From the NCBI GenBank assembly GCA_964649845.1, contig CAZYSS010000017.1:1-25702 (forward strand): a stretch of 25,702 nucleotides of DNA, in the 5' to 3' direction. The position numbers were made by a program, and so were the translations under genes. The first letter of the stretch is position 1. Every line of letters starts with the position of its first letter. The DNA is from RGIG3102 sp964649845 (lineage in GTDB: Bacteria; Bacillota; Clostridia; Oscillospirales; Ruminococcaceae). The notes beneath the pieces were generated by a model. It did no database searches. It was not told the DNA's origin and worked only from the letters and a program-made list of their open reading frames with translations. This document shows positions 21,488 through 25,702 of this stretch, in pieces.

Positions 21488-22420
21488 ATGAGTATTGTAG
21501 TAATGGGGGCCACATTTGTGGATATCAAAGGTTTTACGGTAGATTCATATATTCCTACAGGCCGTAACGTAGGCTATATTGAATATGTTCACGGTGGTGT
21601 TGCCCGCAACGTTGTAGAAGATATAGCAAATCTTGAACTGCGCCCTATATTTCTGGGCATAGTTGACGAATCCCCTCTGGGTGTTGATGTTATCAAAAAG
21701 CTGAAAGACCACAAAGTAAACACAGATTATATGCTGACACGCAAAGATGGTATGGGTACATGGCTGGCAGTGTTTGACAATCACGGTGACGTGGCAGGTT
21801 CTATTTCTGTACGCCCTGATATGATGCCTCTGCTGGAAGTGCTGGCAGAAAAAGGAGATGAAATCTTCTCCAAAGCATCTTCAATTGTTATGGAAGTTGA
21901 CCTGGAAAAAGAAATCGTAAAGCGGACTCTGGATCTGTGCGAAAAACACGGAGTAAGAGCATACGGCGTGGTTTCCAATATGTCAATCGCTGCTGAAAGA
22001 CGTGATTTCCTCCAGAGATTTGAATGTTTTATCTGCAACCAGGGCGAAGCAGGTTTGCTGTTCCTTGATGACTACAGTGCAAAAACACCACAGGAAATGG
22101 CTGATATTCTGGCAGTGAAGGTAAAACGGGCAAGAATTAAATCCATAGTTGTTACAATGGGGGACAAAGGCGCTGTTTATGCTGACATCAGCGGTATGAA
22201 GGGCGTATGCCCTGCAAGAAATGTTCACGTAAAAGACACCACAGGTGCAGGTGATGCATTCTGTGCAGGCGTTTCTGCTGGTCTTACCTATGGCAAATCC
22301 CTGCCGGAAGCTATAGATATAGGTTCACTGCTGGCTGCATCAGTTATCACATCTTCAGAAAATGTGTGTCCACGTTTTCTGCCAAGAGAAGTAGGCATCG
22401 ATATTGATGTTGTTGATTGA
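21488..22420 (+). CDS. PfkB-family carbohydrate or nucleoside kinase
   Basis: A 310-residue ribokinase-like kinase. The N-terminal MSIVVMGATFVDIKG and the HGGVARNVVEDIANL segment form the sugar-binding region. The C-terminal signature is DTTGAGDAFCAGVSAG, with the predicted catalytic base Asp256. The start is placed at 21488, behind GGGAG (21473-21477). An ATG at 21443 would begin inside the promoter and lacks a ribosome binding site. The shape of the N-terminus and of the GGVARN motif is like pseudouridine or nucleoside kinases of this family, but the substrate cannot be fixed from sequence by eye. No partner such as a pseudouridine-5'-phosphate glycosidase is adjacent. Confidence 0.85.
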   Translation: MSIVVMGATFVDIKGFTVDSYIPTGRNVGYIEYVHGGVARNVVEDIANLELRPIFLGIVDESPLGVDVIKKLKDHKVNTDYMLTRKDGMGTWLAVFDNHGDVAGSISVRPDMMPLLEVLAEKGDEIFSKASSIVMEVDLEKEIVKRTLDLCEKHGVRAYGVVSNMSIAAERRDFLQRFECFICNQGEAGLLFLDDYSAKTPQEMADILAVKVKRARIKSIVVTMGDKGAVYADISGMKGVCPARNVHVKDTTGAGDAFCAGVSAGLTYGKSLPEAIDIGSLLAASVITSSENVCPRFLPREVGIDIDVVD

Positions 22421-22444
22421 ATAATACTGAACTGAATATTTTTT

Positions 22445-22640
22445 AAGGACAGGCATTGCCGCAATGTCATTCAGATAAGAAAAAATGTCATTCTGAAGAA
22501 CGAAGTGACGAAGAATCTTAGTTCTAACAATGTGATTAAGATTCTTCGCTACGTTCAGAATGACATTTTAGTTTGTTTTATTAAGTTGAATTTTTTTCAA
22601 AAATACTTAACTTAATGACATTGCGGCAATGCCTGTCCTT
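22445..22640. mobile_element. MITE-like element with nested inverted repeats
   Basis: The gap between the kinase gene and cca is filled by a 196-bp structure. The outer arms are a perfect 27-bp inverted repeat (22445-22471 and 22614-22640). Nested within is a second, imperfect inverted repeat (22482-22520 and 22537-22569), whose arms begin AAAATGTCATTCTGAA and end CGAAGAATCTTA. No reading frame or transposase is present. I see no clear target-site duplication immediately outside the outer arms. The size, terminal inverted repeats and lack of coding fit a miniature inverted-repeat element; the whole could also fold as a long RNA hairpin and act as a terminator for the kinase gene. Confidence 0.7.
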
Positions 22641-22673
22641 TTGTTATGCAGGGGCAGGTTGAAAGCATCTATC

Positions 22674-22703
22674 TTGTCTTTCTTTGTGTTTTTCTGCTAT
22701 ACT
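22674..22703 (+). promoter_or_regulatory. Promoter of cca
   Basis: TGCTATACT at 22695-22703 is an extended -10 box, with TTGTCT at 22674-22679 as a weak -35 (18-base spacer). The start would be near 22710, which would leave only a very short leader before the ATG at 22724. The AAGGAGG site is at about 22710-22716, so the true start of transcription may be slightly earlier. Confidence 0.5.
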
Positions 22704-22723
22704 GTAAAAAAGGAGGTGGAACT

Positions 22724-24049
22724 ATGTCTGAAATACCATATCAGGCTGAAAAAGCTCTGTCTATGCTGAATAATGCAGGCTATCAGGCATATATTGTGGG
22801 CGGTACAGTTCGCAACAGCCTTATGGGATTGCCTGTCAGCGATATTGACATCACCACAGATGCCACACCACAGCAGACAATACAGATTTTTGCTGATTAC
22901 GATGTTATAGAAACGGGTATTGCCCACGGCACAGTGACAGTGCTTATTGACAATACACCGCTGGAAATCACCACCTACCGCACAGAAACCACTTATTCAG
23001 ACAACCGCCACCCGGACAGTGTTGTTTTTACCGCCAGTCTGCAGGAGGACTGCGCACGCAGAGATTTTACAATGAATGCTATCTGCTACAACCCTGCTGC
23101 AGGTCTTGTGGATTACTATGGCGGCCGGCAGGATATTGCCGCAGGCGTTATCCGCTGTGTAGGCAACCCGGATATACGCTTTCAGGAAGATGCTCTGCGC
23201 ATACTGCGCGCTGTCAGGTTTGCGTCTGTGCTGGGTTTTGAAATAGAGGAAAATACAAAACAGTCAGTTTTTGCAAATGCCCATCTGCTGGAAAACATCT
23301 CTGCAGAGAGAATATATGCGGAACTTCAGAAGCTGCTGTGCGGCAAAAATGTGAAAAAAATACTGCTTGAATACACAGATGTGCTGGCGGTATTTATGCC
23401 GGAAATAATGCCTCTGAAAGGCTTTGACCAGCGCAACCATCACCATATATACGATGTGCTGACACACACTGCCATAGTGGTGGAAAATACTCCGCCAATA
23501 CCACAGCTGCGCCTTGCGGCTTTGCTGCACGACTTCGGCAAGCCTGCCACCTTCACTATGGATGAAAAAGGCGTGGGCCATTTTTATGGCCACGGGCAGG
23601 TCAGTGAACAGCTGGCCGGAAATATCCTCAAACGTCTCAAGGTGTCTAGGGATGACTACAACATGATAGTATGCCTTGTAAAATATCACGATACACTTAT
23701 TGAACTCAATGAAAAAGCTGTGCGCCGCCGGCTGAACAAACACGGAGAGGCTTTTGTGCGCTTGCTGATACAGCTGAAACGCGCAGACAATGCAGGCCAG
23801 AATACCAGGGATTTTGACCGCACAGCGGAATACAATCAGCTTGAGCAACTTGTAAACACCGTTGTGGAACAGCAGCAATGCTTTTCCCTGAAACAGCTGG
23901 CTGTAAATGGCTCTGACCTGTTGGCTCTTGGAATACCGCCATCAGCAGAGGTTGGCAGAATTCTGAACAGCTTGCTGGAAAAGGTGATAAATGGTGAATT
24001 ACCAAACGAAAAATGGTACCTGCTTGCTGAAATTGATAAGATTAAATAG
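22724..24049 (+). CDS. cca: CCA tRNA nucleotidyltransferase with HD domain
   Basis: A 441-residue class II nucleotidyltransferase that builds or repairs the CCA end of tRNAs. Motifs in order are IVGGTVRNSLMG, the metal-binding DIDITTDA, RRDFTMNAICYN, and the RILRAVRFASVLGFEI nucleotide-recognition segment. An HD domain follows (HHHIYDVLTHTA, LLHDFGKP, KYHD), and a C-terminal RADNAGQN segment. The start is set at 22724 behind AAGGAGG; an in-frame ATG at 22646 lies in the promoter region and adds a non-homologous, hydrophobic leader. An HD-containing CCA enzyme is common in Firmicutes. The poly(A)-polymerase family is related, but the motifs favour cca. Confidence 0.93.
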   Translation: MSEIPYQAEKALSMLNNAGYQAYIVGGTVRNSLMGLPVSDIDITTDATPQQTIQIFADYDVIETGIAHGTVTVLIDNTPLEITTYRTETTYSDNRHPDSVVFTASLQEDCARRDFTMNAICYNPAAGLVDYYGGRQDIAAGVIRCVGNPDIRFQEDALRILRAVRFASVLGFEIEENTKQSVFANAHLLENISAERIYAELQKLLCGKNVKKILLEYTDVLAVFMPEIMPLKGFDQRNHHHIYDVLTHTAIVVENTPPIPQLRLAALLHDFGKPATFTMDEKGVGHFYGHGQVSEQLAGNILKRLKVSRDDYNMIVCLVKYHDTLIELNEKAVRRRLNKHGEAFVRLLIQLKRADNAGQNTRDFDRTAEYNQLEQLVNTVVEQQQCFSLKQLAVNGSDLLALGIPPSAEVGRILNSLLEKVINGELPNEKWYLLAEIDKIK

Positions 24050-24105
24050 TAAAACAATGTTATATTAATAAATAAAACAATGTTTTATAATGGTGAAATA
24101 TTGAT

Positions 24106-24137
24106 AAAATCGGGGTAGAAATACTCCGATTTTGTTG
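24106..24137 (+). terminator. Intrinsic terminator after cca
   Basis: AAAATCGGGGTA (24106-24117) pairs with TACTCCGATTTT (24122-24133) through one G-U pair, around GAAA, followed by GTTGTTTT. Between the cca stop and this hairpin lie two near-identical AAAACAATGTT(A/T)TAT segments (24051-24065 and 24074-24088). Confidence 0.87.
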
Positions 24138-24217
24138 TTTTATCGGAAATAATTGAAAAACCAGCATTTGTTACAGCTTTGTAAACTGTTTTTTTGCCTT
24201 GCAAAAGCATAAAAAGG

Positions 24218-24270
24218 TCCTTTGCGGTTAATATTATTCATAATCCCGAAATAATACACGAGCAAAGGAG
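24218..24270 (+). promoter_or_regulatory. Inverted repeat that could mask the ribosome binding site of the lipoprotein gene
   Basis: TCCTTTGC (24218-24225) is an exact complement of GCAAAGGA (24262-24269), which contains the AAAGGAG ribosome binding site of the gene at 24277. If the transcript begins upstream of 24218, an eight-pair helix with a 36-base loop could block translation initiation. I could not find a convincing promoter here, so whether the left arm is transcribed is open. Confidence 0.4.
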
Positions 24271-24276
24271 ATTTTT

Positions 24277-25029
24277 ATGAAAAAAATATCAGCATTGATG
24301 CTGGCACTGGCATTAATCACACTTACAGCCTGCGGCAGCAAAACACCTGCCCGGACAGGGAATTTTGATTATAAAGTGGGCACAGCCAGCTATACACATA
24401 CCAACGACAGCTATGGTTATACAGAGGGAAAAAATGGCAGAGGCGCAGTCTCCACCACACTGGTGGCTGCAGTATTTGACAAAGACGGCAAAATAGTGCG
24501 AATATCCATTGACGAGGTGGAAAGTAACATCGGTTTTGATGCTACAGGTCAGCTGGCAGATTTTACTGCCGGCGAAGTACAGAGTAAAAAAGAACTGGGC
24601 GATGCCTACGGTATGAAGGCTGCCAGCTCCATTGGCAAGGAATGGTATCAGCAGATTGAATCACTGGAAAAATGGCTGGAAGGCAGGGATGTAAATGTGA
24701 TAGTTGGCGGTGCCGCGGCAAAGATTGGCTCTATGCTGGCAGATAATTCTGTGAACAACTACAATTCAGAATCTGCAGGCCTGCCATCCACAGCCAACAG
24801 CACAGCCCGCACTTCTTCTGATACAATGACAGACAACAGCGGCGGTATGATGAGTAATATGATTGACGGTGCAAACAGTATTATCAATGATATGACAGAC
24901 GGAGGCAATAACAACACAGGTACAGCTATGGACACATCCTGGATGGATGAAGACCTGAAAGCCAGCGTGACAATCGACACATCAAATATCCAGCGAGCAA
25001 TCGAAAAAGCATACAGAAACGCTAAATAA
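24277..25029 (+). CDS. Predicted lipoprotein resembling FMN-binding membrane lipoproteins
   Basis: A 250-residue protein with a lipoprotein signal peptide (MKKISALMLALALITLTAC; lipidated Cys19). The mature part begins with a beta-rich region, YKVGTASYTHTNDSYGYTEG and VSTTLVAAVFDKDGKIVRIS, then SKKELGDAYGMKAASSIGKEWYQQIESLEKWL. That segment is typical of clostridial FMN-binding-type lipoproteins. A linker rich in Asn, Ser, Thr and Asp (about 165-220) follows. The end, WMDEDLKASVTIDTSNIQRAIEKAYRNAK, resembles the DxDLAASVTI tail of the same family. The usual covalent-flavin attachment motif is not obvious. A role in membrane redox or electron transfer is an inference from the family. Confidence 0.75.
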   Translation: MKKISALMLALALITLTACGSKTPARTGNFDYKVGTASYTHTNDSYGYTEGKNGRGAVSTTLVAAVFDKDGKIVRISIDEVESNIGFDATGQLADFTAGEVQSKKELGDAYGMKAASSIGKEWYQQIESLEKWLEGRDVNVIVGGAAAKIGSMLADNSVNNYNSESAGLPSTANSTARTSSDTMTDNSGGMMSNMIDGANSIINDMTDGGNNNTGTAMDTSWMDEDLKASVTIDTSNIQRAIEKAYRNAK

Positions 25030-25032
25030 AAC

Positions 25033-25065
25033 AAAACCCGTATGGAACACCATACGGGTTTTTAT
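25033..25065. terminator. Bidirectional terminator between the lipoprotein gene and iadA
   Basis: AAAACCCGTATGG (25033-25045) pairs perfectly with CCATACGGGTTTT (25050-25062) around AACA. T residues follow on the + strand and TTGTTTTAT on the - strand, so it can end both converging transcripts. Confidence 0.9.
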
Positions 25066-25084
25066 CATGCTGTTGATTGTAAAA

Positions 25085-25702
25085 TTATCTTACAACGCCT
25101 TTAGCTCTGTGCCATACCAGTTTGCCGTTGAGAATTGTTTCCACAAGGTCAAGGTTTTCGTCAAGGATAGCAAGGTTGGCTGTGCCGTTTTCCACGATTG
25201 TACCTGCGGAATTTTTCAGGCCGTAAACAGCAGCAGGAATTGTTGTCATTGTGCGCAGAGTTTCTTCAAATGGGATGATACCGCGCTGTGTGGCTTTCTT
25301 CAGGTCTGCAAGCAGAACTTTGGATGAGCCTTTGCCCATGCCAATCATATTGCCCAGTTCGTCCCAGATAGGTGCAGAACCGTTGCCGTCTGATGTCATT
25401 GTAACTCTGTCCAGAGTGCCGTATTTCTTGTAGATGATTTCCAAACCTTCTACAGAACCGTAGGATTTCTGGCTTGCATCGCCGTCAGAACCGGCTGTGA
25501 TGTCAATCTGGCCGCCGTATTCAAGGAATTTCAGACAGCTGTCAAATACATCGTATTTTCTTGTTACGTGTGTTGGAACAATCAGCGGACGGAATGTGAT
25601 ATCTTCTTCGCAGGCGCGGATAAAGAAATCAGCAGGGTCAGAGTAGTTGCCCAGATGGATATTCAGTACGCCTTTGATGCCAGCCAGACGTGCACCGTTT
25701 CT
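25085..25702 (-). CDS. iadA: Isoaspartyl dipeptidase, C-terminal part (N-terminal end outside window)
   Basis: The frame is open from the right edge and encodes the last 205 residues of a beta-aspartyl (isoaspartyl) dipeptidase of the M38 amidohydrolase family, which clears peptides with damaged aspartyl links. Visible signatures are VLNIHLGNYSDPADFF (zinc-ligand His), PLIVPTHVTR (second His), IDITAGSDGDAS, and VTMTSDGNGSAPIWDELGNM with the catalytic Asp. The C-terminal TTIPAAVYGLKNSAGTIVENGTANLAILDE is the small beta-domain typical of the superfamily. The start codon and the N-terminal HxH motif are beyond 25702; a TTG at 25444 is internal. It converges on the lipoprotein gene. Confidence 0.93.
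   Translation of the reverse strand, partial: RNGARLAGIKGVLNIHLGNYSDPADFFIRACEEDITFRPLIVPTHVTRKYDVFDSCLKFLEYGGQIDITAGSDGDASQKSYGSVEGLEIIYKKYGTLDRVTMTSDGNGSAPIWDELGNMIGMGKGSSKVLLADLKKATQRGIIPFEETLRTMTTIPAAVYGLKNSAGTIVENGTANLAILDENLDLVETILNGKLVWHRAKGVVR

Noticed and set aside
22646..22723. N-terminal signal or membrane leader on the CCA enzyme
   Set aside because: The hydrophobic stretch comes from translating the promoter region; a strong AAGGAGG site and homology support 22724.
24051..24088. Two AAAACAATGTT(A/T)TAT direct repeats as an operator
   Set aside because: They lie between the cca stop and its terminator in AT-rich sequence, and could easily be chance.
1..25702. CRISPR array, tRNA or rRNA genes, transposase, prophage or toxin-antitoxin pair
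   Set aside because: I looked for regularly spaced repeats, cloverleaf signatures and typical protein motifs and found none.

Overview
The window looks like a stretch of core chromosome from a low-to-mid GC Firmicute, most likely a gut-type member of the class Clostridia. Support comes from the recA-recX-rimO-pgsA gene order, a tRNA-Cys-type T-box leader before cysS, strong AGGAGG-like ribosome binding sites, an HD-domain CCA enzyme, a polA lacking recognisable proofreading residues, and U-tract hairpin terminators. Two runs of exactly ten N (4290-4299 and 17704-17713) mark it as a gapped, probably metagenomic, assembly. I cannot name the genus from sequence alone.

Layout. 1-2996: the recA 3' end, recX, rimO and pgsA, tightly packed on the + strand. 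2997-4852: a promoter, a T-box leader with a UGC specifier, cysS and its terminator. 4853-6020: an AT-rich gene for a peptidase E-like S51 serine hydrolase with its own promoter, probably acquired. 6022-12148 (- strand): dus, yfbR, a YfhO-type membrane protein and tex, probably one transcript read leftward from about 12180 to a two-way terminator at 5992-6020. 12178-12218: a 13-bp inverted repeat whose arms each carry an outward-facing extended -10 box, placed to drive dus one way and polA the other. 12270-16339: polA, rimI and tsaD. 16347-17983: acpP with its own promoter and terminator, then two tandem paralogues that resemble the C-terminal domain of MgsA/RarA ATPases without the ATPase; the second is interrupted by a ten-N gap of the wrong length.

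18044-22420: an SDR oxidoreductase gene behind a repeat-rich leader, three genes for membrane-anchored XRE-type regulators (one followed by a lipoprotein gene), and a PfkB-family kinase. 22445-22640 is a nested inverted-repeat, MITE-like element. 22724-25702: cca, a predicted lipoprotein resembling FMN-binding lipoproteins, and the 3' part of an isoaspartyl dipeptidase gene on the - strand.

Most genes are housekeeping: DNA repair and replication (recA, recX, polA), translation and tRNA or ribosome modification (rimO, cysS, dus, rimI, tsaD, cca), and lipid synthesis (pgsA, acpP). I found no clear new defence or mobile system, no CRISPR array, no tRNA or rRNA gene and no transposase. The less ordinary parts are the tandem orphan MgsA_C-like genes, the XRE-membrane regulator triplet, a family of short hairpin repeats whose arms co-vary between copies, the nested MITE-like element, the symmetrical divergent promoter, and two assembly gaps whose true sizes can be worked out.
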